NCBI GenBank assembly: GCA_943704415.1
Contig: CALSCO010000253.1
Coordinates: forward strand, 1-64,000
Length of the DNA: 64,000 nt
Origin: Parvularia atlantis
Lineage: Eukaryota; Opisthokonta; Rotosphaerida
Reading direction: 5' to 3'
The translations under genes and the position numbers were made by a program. The notes beneath the pieces are model-generated. The model was not told the DNA's origin and did no database searches. It saw only the letters and a list, made by a program, of their open reading frames with translations. Of the stretch, positions 1 through 14,312 are shown piece after piece. The number at the start of each line of letters is the position of its first letter. Position 1 is the first letter of the stretch.

Positions 1-76
<76 letters not shown>
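1..76. repeat. (GA)n microsatellite
   Basis: An uninterrupted GA dinucleotide repeat opens the window and continues off its left edge, so its full length is unknown. A similar tract lies at 1663-1745 and a shorter one at 51931-51968. Confidence 0.98.
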
Positions 77-80
<4 letters not shown>

Positions 81-198
81 GGACGGCGGCAGGGGAAGCG
101 GTAAGAACGAGTAAAAAAGAAAAGATACGGCAGGGCAGGGCGGTGCAGGGCGGCGCGCGCAAGGGAAATCTCAGCAGGAAAAAGATCGGCGCAGAGCG

Positions 199-1473
199 TC
201 AGGAGCCCGGGCGGACGTTGCTGGCGACGCCGACGCGCATGTGCGAGTACAGCGGCGGGTAGGTCGTGATGGCCTCGAGCGTGAAGTCGGCGACGTCGGC
301 GACACGGCAGATGGTCATGCCGGCCTCGTGTGGGGACCAGTTGGGCAGGACGTCGACGGCAACGGTGTAGGGCGCGGACTGGAGGCGCATGCCCGCGCCC
401 GTGCCGGCCTCGGAGAACGACTTGGAGCGGCCCGAGCCCGGGGCCGCGTGGGTGAGGGCGATGCTGTCGATCGAGAGCATGCTCGCGGACGGGGTCGAGC
501 TCGAGCTGAGCGTGCGGCTGAGCGTGTGCATCGAGCCGCCGTCGTCGTCGTGCGCGTGCGCGCTCGGCATGTTGCTGCGGAGGTCGCAGTCGCAGGCCGA
601 GTCCTGGGTGCAGACCGACACATTGGACGAGGAGCGGAGCTCGGGCGTGGACGCGGTGCCGGCCGAAGCGTTGCTGCTGCCGGCGCCGGCAGCAAACTCG
701 CGGCTGTCGGCTGAGTTGATAGAGCGCATGATTTGGGTGGGCTCGGGGTCGAGCGCGGCCAGGGTGTGCAGGTCGAGCGTGCTCGAGTTGGGCGAGGCCG
801 GGGCGCTGAAGTGCGCGCTGGCGACCTTGGCGACGATCGGCGGGGTGCACACGAGCGTCCAGTCGAGGCTGGAGCGGGCGAGGGCGATCCACGCGGCCAG
901 GTGCTCGACGGCGGCCTGGTGAAACTTTGGCGAGAAGCCGGGCAGCTGCATCATGAGCTTGTTCTTGGTCGCCTGGAGCACGCCCTCGCCCACGAGCGCG
1001 ATCAGGCGCTGGCGCATCCCGCGCGAGCGGTTGGAGCGACGGACGTCGTGCATCGCGCCGATGATCCGATCGAGGCCCATGCCGTGGCCGCGCTCGGTCG
1101 CGAACTTGGGCACGAAGGTTGAGACGACGATGTCGGCCTCGTGCACGGCCTGCAGCGCCTCGTCGGACCAGGGCATGTCGGACGTGACGATAATGAGCCG
1201 CTGTGCGAGCGGCGCGGTCGGGGTCGTGACGTTGCTTGCGGCGGGGGGCGTGAGGACGGGCGCCGAGTACGGCCGCCGTTGGTCGCGCCCACAGCGCTGG
1301 TCGGCGGGCGCGGGCAGCGGCTGCAGCAGGTCGACGCCGCGCTCGGTCCAGGCGCGGAGCAGGCTGGCCTCGGAGCCGCGCACGACCGCGAAGACCGTGT
1401 GCCCGTGGCGCAGCGCGAGCACCGTGAGCTCCTGCCCGACCAGGCTGCCGGCGCCGAAGACGGCGATCCGCAT
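199..1473 (-). CDS. NAD(P)-binding Rossmann (NmrA/atypical SDR-like) protein
   Basis: A single-exon frame of 424 residues starts at the ATG at 1473. The N-terminus MRIAVFGAGSLVGQEL is a classic Rossmann beta-alpha-beta turn with the dinucleotide pattern GAGSLVG. It is followed by a hydrophobic strand ending in DIVVSTFVPKF, as in NmrA/isoflavone-reductase-like proteins. The frame stays open upstream to about 1596, but the Rossmann turn begins right at this methionine, so I chose it. After about residue 225 there is a long Ser/Thr/Ala-rich low-complexity insert before a short conserved-looking tail. The lack of introns is unusual here, since most neighbours have many. The substrate is unknown; it could be a redox sensor rather than an enzyme. 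Confidence 0.7.
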   Translation of the reverse strand: MRIAVFGAGSLVGQELTVLALRHGHTVFAVVRGSEASLLRAWTERGVDLLQPLPAPADQRCGRDQRRPYSAPVLTPPAASNVTTPTAPLAQRLIIVTSDMPWSDEALQAVHEADIVVSTFVPKFATERGHGMGLDRIIGAMHDVRRSNRSRGMRQRLIALVGEGVLQATKNKLMMQLPGFSPKFHQAAVEHLAAWIALARSSLDWTLVCTPPIVAKVASAHFSAPASPNSSTLDLHTLAALDPEPTQIMRSINSADSREFAAGAGSSNASAGTASTPELRSSSNVSVCTQDSACDCDLRSNMPSAHAHDDDGGSMHTLSRTLSSSSTPSASMLSIDSIALTHAAPGSGRSKSFSEAGTGAGMRLQSAPYTVAVDVLPNWSPHEAGMTICRVADVADFTLEAITTYPPLYSHMRVGVASNVRPGS

Positions 1474-1660
1474 CCTTGCGCCGTTCGCTGGCGTGTGCTG
1501 CGCGGTGATGCGCCGTGCTGTCAACAGGGCCGGACCACGCGGGGGGAGGGGGCTTGTGCCGGCGCAAACAGCAACCGTTCGCCCATGCTGAAACACGCGC
1601 CGGGCGAGCGAGAGGCGCGCGAGCCGTTGCAGCCGTAGCGGCGGCAGTCAGAGAGACGAC

Positions 1661-1747
<87 letters not shown>

Positions 1748-2369
1748 CCCGCGGCACACGGCGCGCCGCGAGCCACGCGCGGCGGCCGGCGGCAGCAAGT
1801 GGGAGCGGCGCCCCCGGCTGCGAGGCCACGCTGCGCCCGCGTGGCCGCGTCGTCCCGAAATGAGTGGGTGGCCATGGGAACGGCGGCGCGGCGCGGTCGT
1901 GCGCGGCGGCAAGCGAAGGAGAGCCGCGCACGCGCACACGGCACGAGAGCGCGCGACAGCGTGTGAGGCGTAAAGTGTGCGGACCGGGACCAAAGACCGA
2001 AAGTGCGCGCCCAAGCGCTGCTGACAACCTGGGCAAGCTATGGACCGGAGAATTTCGGGCCGCGTGGCCCCGTGAGAGCATCAAGTGCGGCCACAGCCAC
2101 CGACCGCCAGTCCCCACCGCAGCAGCAGCAGCAGCAGTGTCCCCCGCGCGCGCACCAGCACAGCGGGGGAGGGGGCGGCGGACGCGTGAAAATGACCAAA
2201 GGACGAGCGCGCCCACGGCCCACGTGGCACGAGGCGGTCGCGTGGTCTTGGGTTCGCGTAAAAGTGCCCCTTAGCAACGGGAGCGCGCCATCGCTGTCGG
2301 ATTGGCTGAAATCTTCCGTACTGATCGTTGCGGCTCACAACGGACGACAAAACCATTTCCACGTATGAC
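1474..2369. other. Intergenic region, no gene recognised
   Basis: This 0.9 kb stretch lies upstream of the NmrA-like gene and downstream of the stop of the TPR-AKR-DUF885 gene. It holds a long GA repeat (1663-1745), a short CAG run near 2120-2137 and an inverted CCAAT box (attgg near 2300). Several overlapping open frames exist on both strands, but they are arginine/alanine/proline-rich products of high GC with no domain or splice pattern I recognise. It is probably promoter and 5' leader of the NmrA-like gene. Confidence 0.5.
1663..1745. repeat. (GA)n microsatellite
   Basis: About 40 perfect GA units lie roughly 190 bp upstream of the start codon of the NmrA-like gene. On that gene's sense strand it is a CT tract, possibly in its 5' leader or promoter. 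Confidence 0.97.
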
Positions 2370-5300
2370 TCACAGGCGCGTTACTTCGACGCACAGGCCG
2401 TCGCCCGCAAAGACATACTCCAGGAACCGGCGCACACTCGCCGGATCGCTGCGCCGCGCCGCGCCCCGTCAGCCGCGCGCGCGGTCAAAAAACAACTTTC
2501 GCACGCGAACGCTCGCACCTGCCAAACTTGCGCTCCTGCTCCTGCAGCATCTGGAAGCCCAGCACCGCGGCCGCGGCCACCGTCGGCTCGCGCAGGGCCT
2601 GACGCGCAAACTCTGCGGGGCCGCGCGCGCGATAAGCCAGAGGCGGGCGACGGGCGGGCCGGCGCGCAACCGTTGGCCGGCCGCTCGGGCACCTCGCACG
2701 TCGTCACGAGCTCGCTCCGGAACTCGTCCGGCGTCATCAGGCCGCCGTGCATCTGCCCGTGCCGTGGTCAGCAGGCGCGCACAGCTGCCCGGCGCGCAGA
2801 CATGCCTTGATCTCGAGGATCGCGCGCGTCGCGACGACCAAGCGCCGGTGGATCGTGCGCTGGCGCTGGTACTCGTAGTCGGTGAAAAAATTCTCGCGGA
2901 TAAGCACGTCAGCTGTGCGCGCGCGCAACGCACGGTCAGCCGGCGCTCGGTCGGACACCCGCTGGCCCCTTGCGCACCGAGGTAGAGCACGCAGCCCTCG
3001 GCCAGCAGCGTCGGCAAGCCCTGCTCCGCAAACAGGCGCTCGCCCGAGTTCATGCGCACGGCCTGCTGCCGCGTCAGCCGCCGTCCGCCGCCCCGCCCAC
3101 GCACCGCACGCACCAGCTGCACAAACTCGCGCAGTGTCTCGTGGATGGCGATCACGGCGATGTCGCCGCTCGGGTACGCGCGCAGCAGCGACGCGCTCAG
3201 GTGGTCCGGCAGGCTGCGCGCTCGAGCGTGTGAGCACGCACGCGCCCACAAGGCGCGCAAAACCGACGCACCTCGTCGCGATGTTGTTGAGGATCGCGGC
3301 CTCCTCGTCGATCAGCGACGCAAGCTTGGCCAGAGTCGAGAACACGCCGCTGCATCCGCGTACGGTCAGCATCGCACGCCCGCCCGCACACGCCGCGTCG
3401 CACTTGGGCGACGTCAGGAAGTTCTTCGTGCGCATGCAAACGTCCTTGTACAACTTCTCCGCGTCCGCGTCCGACGGCAGCTGGCCCAGGTGGTTGATCT
3501 GCGCGGATGCGCACCGTCAGCCGGTCGCACGCTGGCGCACGCACACCCGCGGCGCACCTCCGACAGCGGCGTTGTGCTGGAGCGCCGGCGGCCGAACGAG
3601 AACGAGCGGCCGGTCGGGTTGCCGAACGAGAACGAGCGACCGTGCTGGCGCGCCGGACGTCGGTCAGCGCGGCTCAATGCCCAAGGCGGCATGCGCACCT
3701 CGCGCGGTGGTGTCAGCGTCGACGAGTCGGCGAGGTTCGGGCTGGACGACGACGGCGAGCTCGCGTTTGTCGGCGAGCTCTGGCCCGTGTCGGACGGCGG
3801 CGACGCGGCGGCTGCGCACAGCGGATCAGCCGTGCGGCCAGACACGGACGATTTTGCGCAGTCGCGCACCGACGCTCCGCCGGCGCAGGTTGATCGAAAA
3901 GCCCTTGCTGGCGCGCGACTGCGGCGGAGACACGGGCGGGGCCTGCGTCTGAGCCGCGCAGGCGTCAGGCGTCCGCGCGTGTCACGCAGCACGGCGCCTG
4001 CGCGCCACCTGCGGCGACGACGCCCGGTTGGCCATCACAATCGCCTGCAGCTCCTGGCGCGCGTCCTTCTGCATCGTCTCGGCCTTGACGATCAGGTCCT
4101 CCACCGTCAGGCCCTTCTGTAGGTGCACGCGGACCATCTCCTCGTACGCGTTGCGACCGATGCCGTACGTTTTCACGGCCTGACCGCGGGCCGGTCAAGC
4201 CACAAGGCCGCCTGCTCGCGTGCGCGCGCACCTTGGCCAGGATGTCGCTCGAGAACTGCGCCAGCACGGCCACCGCGTCCTCTGCCGCCGCCGCGAGCTG
4301 CCGCGCCGTTTCGTCCAGCAGGTGCTCCTCGTAGTCGCGCTGGAACTTTTGCCGCACCGACTCGAAGAACATGGTCAGCCCTGCGCGCGCGTGCGTTCTC
4401 GTGAGCGGCGTCAGCTGCGCTGCAATTCGCGCACCCTCGATGTACGACACGGCCGACTTGACCAGGTACGCCGGCGGCTTCTCCAGGTTTGCGATGCCGT
4501 TCTTGAGCCCCACGACAAACTTGCTGCGCATGCCCGGACACGCGCGGTCAGGCGGGGGCCTCCTGACGCGCATCGAGCCGCTGACGCACCGCATACGCAT
4601 CAGCAGCGAGTGCTCGGCGCGGATGATGCGGCCGAGCATCGTCGCCATGTAGCGGATGCCGCGGTAGCCGGGCGAGAGGTACAGGAACGGGTCGGTCTGG
4701 GCCTCGTGCAGCCTGACACGCGAGCGTGCGGCCGTTCAGACCGCGTTTTGCGACGTGTACGGGCGGTGCGCGCACTCGCTGATGCGGAACAGGCGCAGCT
4801 TGGCGTCGCAGTGAATCGCGGCCAAGTCGGCCATCTGGCTCTTCTCCAGCCGCGCCACGGTCTGCAGACCGTCCAGCTCCTGCAGTACTCTCCTCAGCTG
4901 CAGCGCCTGGGTAGATCGCACGCGGCGCGTCAGCTCACCCGTCCGCGATGCCGCCCACACACGCCGCGCGCACCGTGCGCTCAAAGTCGCGCGCGGACGT
5001 GATCGGCGCAAACGTGTCGTAGGTGCGCAGGCCGTTCTCGGACGCGCGCTCCGGGTGCAACCGGTGCATGAGATCACTGTAGCGGTAGATGGCCTCCTTC
5101 AGGTGCTCGACCTCGTTGACCCGGCTGAGCTCGTACCTGCGCGCGCGCACGCGCCCGTCAGAAGCGCGTCCTCTCCACAGCAAGCGCGCGCACCGCATGA
5201 TCTTGGCGTGCGGGCCTTCCTTCTCGCGCTCGAGCTGGTACACGTCGCCCCGCAGCGGGAGCAGCTTCTGCACTGGATGTGAGCAAGCGCACGTCACATT

Positions 5301-7713
5301 GCGCGGCGGCGCGGGCACACCGCCAGGGCCGCGTCGATCGTCGCCGTGTCGTCCTCGATCAGCTTGATCTGCAGCGCGCTCGGCAGGATCGCGTCGAGCT
5401 GGGACGAGTCGCGGCCGCCAAGGATGACTGCGCCCACGTGCGGCTGGCTGAGCGTCCAGCGCACGGCGACGGCGGCGATCGTCGTGGTGTGGCGGTCGGC
5501 GACCTGGCGCAGGGCCTGCAGGAGCGTCTGGCGACAGCGCGAGAGCGTAAGTAAGCAGTCGAGCACGCCCTGTGTGGCCGCATGTGCCTGCAGCGCCGCC
5601 CAGCCGCCGGCCTCGTCAATGACGAGCTTGTACTTGACAAGCGAGCGGTTGGACAGCGCCGAGCCGAGCGGCTCCGGCTGGCCGAGCCACTTGTCTGTGA
5701 GGAAGCCGCCCGCGAGCACGCCGTACGCGAGCAGCACGACGTGCGTCTTGGCGCAGAGCGGCACCATGCCCGTGAGGGGCCTTCGGTCGAGCAGCGAGAA
5801 CTGCACCTGCAGCGGTGCGGCCGTCAGCAGCTATGCGCGCAGACCCGCTACCCAAGGGCGTGCCTGATTGGTCACGACGGGCACGCCGGCGTCGATCAGC
5901 TCCTGCAGGCGCGGCGTGTCAAAGTTGGTCACGCCGATGTAGCGCAGCAGGCCCTCGTTGCGCAGGGTGACGAGATGCTTGGCTGTCTCGACGTACCTGT
6001 GCGCGCGCGCGCAAGCTCGGTCAGCTCGCGCGCGGCACGTCAAGTCACCGCGCACTTCTTCACGCTGTAGTCCCACCTGCGCGCGGCGTGCGAGCGTCAG
6101 GGCACGCACACAAACGGCGACAAGGCAAAAGCACGCCGCACCAGTGCAGCTGCACCAGGTCCAGGTGCTCCACGCTGAGGCGGTTGAGCGAGCGCAGGAC
6201 GGTCTGGCGGCAGTAGTGCAGGTCGACCTTGTCGAGCATGGACAGGTCCGGCACGATCTGCGCGCGGGCATCAGCACCAGCGACGTCCGGCCGGCCACGG
6301 GCCCGCCACGGGCCCGCCACGGGCCCGCCGTGCCTTGGTGTGCACTTGCATGCGCGCCTCGCCGCCCGTGAGCTCGACGGCGTCGCGATACGCGCGGATG
6401 CACTTGCCTTGCGCCGGTGTCAGCGCCGCCGTGCACGCGGCAGCACAGCGCGCACCGAGCGTCTCCTCCACGCCGGTGTAGATGTCGCCGCAGTCGGACG
6501 ACGTGATGCCCTTCTCGTGGAAGCGCACAAAGTCCTCAATCAAGCCGTCGGTCGTGCTGATGTCGCCGGCGCGCAGCTGGTGGCCCTTCGACAGCTGCCA
6601 GCATCCTGTCGCGTGCAGCCGGGCATCAGCGCGCTCCGACACGCGCGTTCGCACGGGCCCCGCACCGCGAATAATCTTGGAAAAGACGTAGCCGTCCGGC
6701 AGGATCGTCTGGGCCTGGCTTGCGGGCATGAGCGAGAGCGACGGGATGGACTGGCGCTTGTGGCCGAGCTTGCGGGCGAGGTACAGCTCGTGGACCTTGG
6801 CAATGCGGCCCATGTAGTCCTGCGTGCGGTACTTGAGCGCGGTGCGGATGTGCTCGAGGGCCTGCAACTACGGGTCAATTGTGGCTGACCGTGCACATAC
6901 ATGGCCAGCGTGCGCACCTTGCCCTGTGCGCGCTCCGCCTCGTGGTAGCAGCCCAGGTAGTAGTGCGCGTAAAACAGGCTGTTTTCGCGGTTCGAGCCCG
7001 CGGACATCGCTGCGCACGCCGCGCTCGTGAGTGGCCCGATAGCGCGCAAGTTGAGCGCGCACTCTCGGCCGCGGCGACAACGGCCTCCTCGCTGCCCGTG
7101 CCGGCGAAAAGCGCGAGGATCTCGCGCATCGGCACGCGCGCATCGCCTTTCTGCGGCTGCGAGCGCGGGCGCGTGTGAGGACGGGATACGCACCCGCAGC
7201 ACGCGGGCGACAGCGCACCTGCACAAACTCCTTGCGCGCGACATCGACCGACGCATGGGCCGCGGCGCACATGAAGCGCCAGATGGTCTCCTCGGCGTCG
7301 CGGCCGTTGACCTCGAGATCCTTTTGGAACTGCTTGGCGCCGTCGGCGTGGCGGCCTGCGCCGTGCGCCGTGGGCCGTGGGCCGTGCGTTCAGCGTCGAA
7401 GTCCTCGCCCACTTCCCGCGGCGCGCACCGGCGAAGAACAGCGCGATGCCGCGCTGCCACAGGTACGGCTCCTTGGACGCGTCGATGCGCAGCACCTGCG
7501 GAGAGCACGGCGGGGTGAGCGCGACGTGGTGAGGGGTGCGGCGGCGCCGCACCTGGTCGAAGCTGTCGACCGCGTCGTCGAAGCGGCCCTTGAGCAGCAG
7601 CTCCGAGCCCTGTCGCGTGCGCGTGCGCGCAGAAGGGGTCAGGCGCGGGGCGCCCAGCACGGTCGCGTGCGGCTTGCCTGGTTCATGAGGGCGTTGGCCT
7701 GCGTCACGTCCAT
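2370..7713 (-). CDS. TPR / aldo-keto reductase / DUF885-like fusion protein
   Basis: A many-exon gene starting ATG at 7713 (MDVTQANALMNQ; the first intron appears to be GC-AG, CAG|GCAAGC). The N-third is TPR-like (GRFDDAVDSFDQVLRID, EPYLWQRGIALFFAG, ENSLFYAHYYLGCYHEAE). It runs inside one exon (about 6666-6861) into an aldo-keto reductase (SKIIRG|CWQLSKGHQL, GITSSDCGDIYTG, VEHLDLVQLHW, GVTNFDTPRLQELI, ILGGRDSSQLDAIL). A TGA at 5294 ends the AKR frame, but a 48-nt intron (GTGTGCCC...CTCACATCCAG) removes it and restores a typical AKR tail (LRGDVYQLEREKEGPHAKIM). The same downstream exon continues into a DUF885-like region (YRYSDLMHRLHPERASENGL, TDPFLYLSPGYRGI, YGIGRNAYEEMVRVHL). The family zinc motif HExxPGH is reduced to IAIHETLREF and EGWxxYxE to AEGCVLYLA, so the DUF885 part is probably inactive. 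It may instead be two genes, with the second starting near 5200. Confidence 0.6.
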
Positions 7714-7984
7714 GGCGCGCGGGGCGGCGGGCTCTCGGGCTGCGCGGTTGCGCGGTTTCGGTGGTGAGCACGATCCGAAAGCGGAACGCGGGCGCAGCCT
7801 CCCCCCGTCGCGCGGCACCGCGCACGCGCTTTTTCGCCCCCACCGGCACCCGCACGCGCGACACAGCGGCGCACACGGAACGGGCGAGTCGTGCGCGCGA
7901 ACGCGAGAGAGCGGCAGGCGACAGAGAGACAAGCGACGTCGAACAGCATATGTGCAAGTTTAGTGATGATATCTACAGTGACTG

Positions 7985-7990
7985 TGTACA
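7985..7990. terminator. TGTACA palindrome just after the ARL2 stop
   Basis: TGTACA lies immediately downstream (on the minus strand) of the ARL2 stop codon. UGUA is the known binding site of the CFIm25 polyadenylation factor. The same hexamer occurs in several other 3' spacers of this window. A role in 3' end formation is an inference. Confidence 0.3.
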
Positions 7991-7991
7991 G

Positions 7992-8767
7992 TCAGTCTGC
8001 GAGGAAGATGCGCGACGACACGTCGCCCACGACCCAGTCGATCCCGGCGAGCAGGTTGAGCCCCGTGAGCGCGCTGCACGCGACGACGGTCCAGTGGTGC
8101 GTCTTGATCGCGTCCAGCTGCAGCTCCTGCGTGCGCGGCCGTCAGCGGCACACTAGCGCAGGGCCGCGCGCGCACCCGCTGGATCACGTCGAGCGAGGTC
8201 GCGCCTGGCACGTCCTGCTTGTTGGCGAGGACGAGGAGCGAGGCGCCGGCGAGGCGCTGCGTGGTCGTGAGCCGCGCATCGAACGTCGCACAAAGGCGCG
8301 ACGGCACCTCCTCCTGCAGCAGCGCGTGCAGCTCCTGGCGGCAGTCGGGCAGGCGCGTCGTGTCGGTCGCGTCAACGACCCAGACGAGCGCGTCGGTCTG
8401 CTCAAAGTAGTTGCGCCAGTACGACCGGATCGAGCGCTGCCCGCCGACGTCCCACACGTTGAGCTTGTACCTGCGCCATTCGGTGAGCGCCGCTGCGATT
8501 CGGGCGCGACCGAGGGCACATGGGGGCACGCACCCACGGTGCTCGATCGTGCGGATGTTGAACCCGAGCGTCGGCGCGATCTCGTCCACACACTCGCCGT
8601 TGACGCGCTTGAGCACGGTCGTCTTGCCGGCGCCGTCGAGGCCGCTGCGCACGCGCGCGGCTCAGCACGCGCGCGCATCCCGACACGCCGTGCCCGCCGC
8701 ACAGCATCAGCAGGCGCATCTCGCGCTCGCGCTGGCGCAGTTTCTTGAGGATCGAGTGCAGGCCCAT
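7992..8767 (-). CDS. ARL2: ARL2 small GTPase
   Basis: ARF-like GTPase 2, which works with tubulin cofactors in tubulin folding and in release of lipidated cargo. The first exon [20 protein letters not shown] matches the ARL2 N-terminus, which lacks the Gly2 myristoylation context of ARFs. The P-loop is GLDGAGKTT, switch I is [13 protein letters not shown], switch II is [21 protein letters not shown], the guanine specificity loop is ANKQD, and the protein ends [13 protein letters not shown]...[15 protein letters not shown], all characteristic. It has several short introns (for example after RLLML and after IEHR). Asn in the usual GLDNAGKT loop is Gly here. Its start codon is 47 bp from the divergent MED27 start. 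Confidence 0.95.
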
Positions 8768-8814
8768 CCCTACATATGTTGCACCGCGCGTTTGCTGTAG
8801 AAACTACACCGTGA
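8768..8814. promoter_or_regulatory. Bidirectional ARL2/MED27 promoter spacer
   Basis: Only 47 bp separate the two divergent start codons. The spacer is AT-richer than its surroundings (tacatatgttgc, gctgtagaaactac). Both leaders must be very short or overlap the opposite gene. Confidence 0.55.
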
Positions 8815-10252
8815 TGGATGCGGCGCTACAACAAGCGCAGCCTGCGCAGCCCGCGTTCACGGCGCGGCCCGAGGCGGACCTGCGGCGGCACGTCGCGCTG
8901 CTGGACGACTGCATCCAGAGCGTGCGCGCACTCGCCCGTGTGTGCTTCGCGGCACGGCTGACGCGCGCCAAACACATAGGTCGTCGACCTGCGCACCAAG
9001 GCGACGCTGATCTTCGAGGACGTCGTTTACGCGGCCGGTGCGCGTCGGCGAGTCCCGCGCACACCGTGTGGGGGGAGCCACTGAGGGCAGCCGCGCGCAG
9101 ACGGCGGTGTGGCGCCGGCCGACGTGTACTACGCCGATCTGCGGCAGATCCACGCTGGCAACCAGCAGCTGCGCAACTATGCGGCGCAGCTGGACGGTGC
9201 GAGCCCCCTGTGCTGCCTCGGCGTCAGGCCCGTGCTGAGCCGCGGTGGCGCGCGCAGAGTACGGCGTCGTGATGCCCGTGACCGAGTATCTGTTGCGTCG
9301 TCCGCCTTGTCGTGGTCGCGCGAGAAGGCTGATCAGTTGTGCGCCGCGCGCAGGCAGAACGAGGTCAAGGCGGCCGTCGACCCGGCCGCGATGGAGCAGC
9401 TGCGCCACGTCAAGCGCCAGCGCACGCAGGCCGCGGCCGTGGCCAAGATGGCGGCGCGGTGCGCGTGCGCTTGCCGCGATTGGGCGGCGCTCATTGCAAA
9501 CACAGGCAGCTGGAGACGCTGGCGAGGCCGATCGCACATGGCCTGGCCGGCGAGCTGAGCGCCGCGGCCGAGCTCGTCGTGGACGAAACGTGCGTATCCG
9601 CACGCTCGGCCGGCTGCTACTCACGCCGCGGGTCGCAGCGACATCGCCGAGACCGTGCGCGTGGCGTCGCGTCGGCAACCAGACGTCACCGTGCGGCAGC
9701 TGCTGCAGCCGTCCGGGACAGGCCTGGTCGCGCTCGTGGTCGAGGTCAACAACGTGCTGCGCGGGCTGCTGGGCGTGCGCACGATGGCCGCGCGCGGGTG
9801 CTGGGTGCTGGACGACCTGGTCGTGTTTGCGCCGTCGGAGAAGGTGCACGCACGCCTCGGTATGCCTGCCAACAGTGCCTGATGTGCGCGGCCCCCAGAC
9901 CAAGCTGCCGCACGACGCCTCCGAGCACCACGTGTTCCAGCAACTGTCGGTGATCGCGGGCGAGCACTTCCAGTCGCTCAAGGCGTCGGCGGGCGCCTCG
10001 ACTGGGACGCGCGACGTGCTGCTGCGCCTGCTTGTACGCCGCGAAGGGCCGCCGTGCTCGTTGCCTTGCTCACGCGGGCAAGCGCAGGCCTGGCTGGCGT
10101 CCTACCGCGACCTGTTCTCCGCGCCATGTGACGCCTGCAAGCAGTTGCTGCGCTTCGACTCGCAGCGGCTCAAGTTCCTCCCGCCGGTGCACCGCGTCTG
10201 GCAGGCCGGGAGCGACCGCTTCGTGCCGCTGCACTCGCACTGCCGGGCGTGA
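8815..10252 (+). CDS. MED27: Mediator complex subunit 27-like
   Basis: Multi-exon gene for an all-helical protein with a short C-terminal zinc-ribbon-like module, the layout of MED27 in the Mediator tail. The N-terminal exon MDAALQQAQPAQPAF leads to helical stretches (LRRHVALLDDCIQSVRALA; ADLRQIHAGNQQLRNYAAQL; MEQLRHVKRQRTQAA). The diagnostic part is the last exon: WLASYRDLFSAPCDACKQLL then FLPPVHRVW and HSHC, matching the family pattern of a LFSxPCxxC pair, an LPPxxR segment and a final HxxC. Start chosen at the first ATG (8815), stop TGA at 10250-10252. The cullin gene ends convergently 37 bp further on. The family assignment rests mainly on the C-terminal motif. Confidence 0.72.
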
Positions 10253-10289
10253 CGGGGCGTTTGTGTGTGCGCAAAAGAACCGTGTGTGT

Positions 10290-13585
<3,296 letters not shown>

Positions 13586-13673
13586 TTGAGGCGCTGAGGT
13601 GGCGCATGAAATCCCAGCCAGACGACAGGCGTGGCCGCTTGTCACCGTTCCGGCGCTGGAGGTTGTCGCGTCG

Positions 13674-14258
13674 ATGCCGCCGCCGTCGCCCGAGGTGCGC
13701 CAGCTGTACAAGACGGTGCGCACCGCGTGTTTCGGGCGGCCGGGGAGGCTCAGGTGTGCGCGCGCGTGTGTGCACGCGGACGCAGCTGCTGTACATGGGG
13801 CGCGAGTACCCGCAGGGCTACGAGTGGTTCCGGACGCGCCTGCGCGCCGCGTTTGACAAGAAGCGCGCGGTGGACGACCCGGCCGCCGTGCGGCAGGCGC
13901 TCGAGCACGGGCAGTACGTCGTAAAGGAGCTGGAGGCGCTGTACTTCCTGAGCAAGTACCGCGAGCTCAAGCGGCGCTACGACACGTCGCCGGACAACGC
14001 CTTTCTGTGTGTGAGCGCTTGCTGTGGCTTGGCTGCAGAGGAGCGGGTTGCAGGGCGTGCCGGGCTGGTGCGGCGTGGGGCGTCGCAGGTCACGGCATGC
14101 TGACAAGCTGACACCGCGTGCGCCGCCGCTCGCATCGCAGGCTGGCCGAGCTCGAGGAGCGCGCTCGACGCCGCGCGCAGGCGGACGCCGCCGCCAACGC
14201 CGCCAACGCCGCCAACGCCGCCACTGCTGCCGCCGCCCGCGCCCCGCCCAAGCAATGA
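13674..14258 (+). CDS. ETFRF1: LYR-motif protein LYRM5 / ETF regulatory factor 1
   Basis: Small mitochondrial LYR-family protein that in animals binds electron-transfer flavoprotein and displaces its FAD. Exon 1 is MPPPSPEVRQLYKT. A 70-nt intron (13716-13785) follows, then LLYMGREYPQGYEWFRTRL and VVKELEALYFLSKYRELKRR, which closely follow human LYRM5 (LLYLGRDYP, VMKELEALYFLRKYR). The LYR tripeptide is the split LYK|TLLY region. A second intron from about 14008 joins DNAFL to a last exon LAELEERARRRAQ followed by an Ala/Asn repeat tail (GCC GCC AAC units) not found in the animal protein. Stop TGA at 14256-14258. The next gene starts 54 bp downstream on the same strand. Confidence 0.85.
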
Positions 14259-14312
14259 CGATGTGCAAATTGACAGTTTGTGCGATACACGCGTCGCAGC
14301 CACACTGCAGGC

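Noticed and set aside
1-76. Telomere at the left edge
   Set aside because: The repeat is a simple GA microsatellite, which also occurs internally at 1663-1745 and 51931-51968.
1864-2368. Small plus-strand genes between the GA repeat and the TPR-AKR-DUF885 gene
   Set aside because: Several overlapping frames are open on both strands because of high GC. None has a domain, splice structure or a supported start.
5294-5296. TGA as the end of the aldo-keto reductase gene
   Set aside because: It would cut off the conserved GDVYxLER...GxHxxIM tail, which appears in the next exon after a normal 48-nt intron. Kept as an alternative only.
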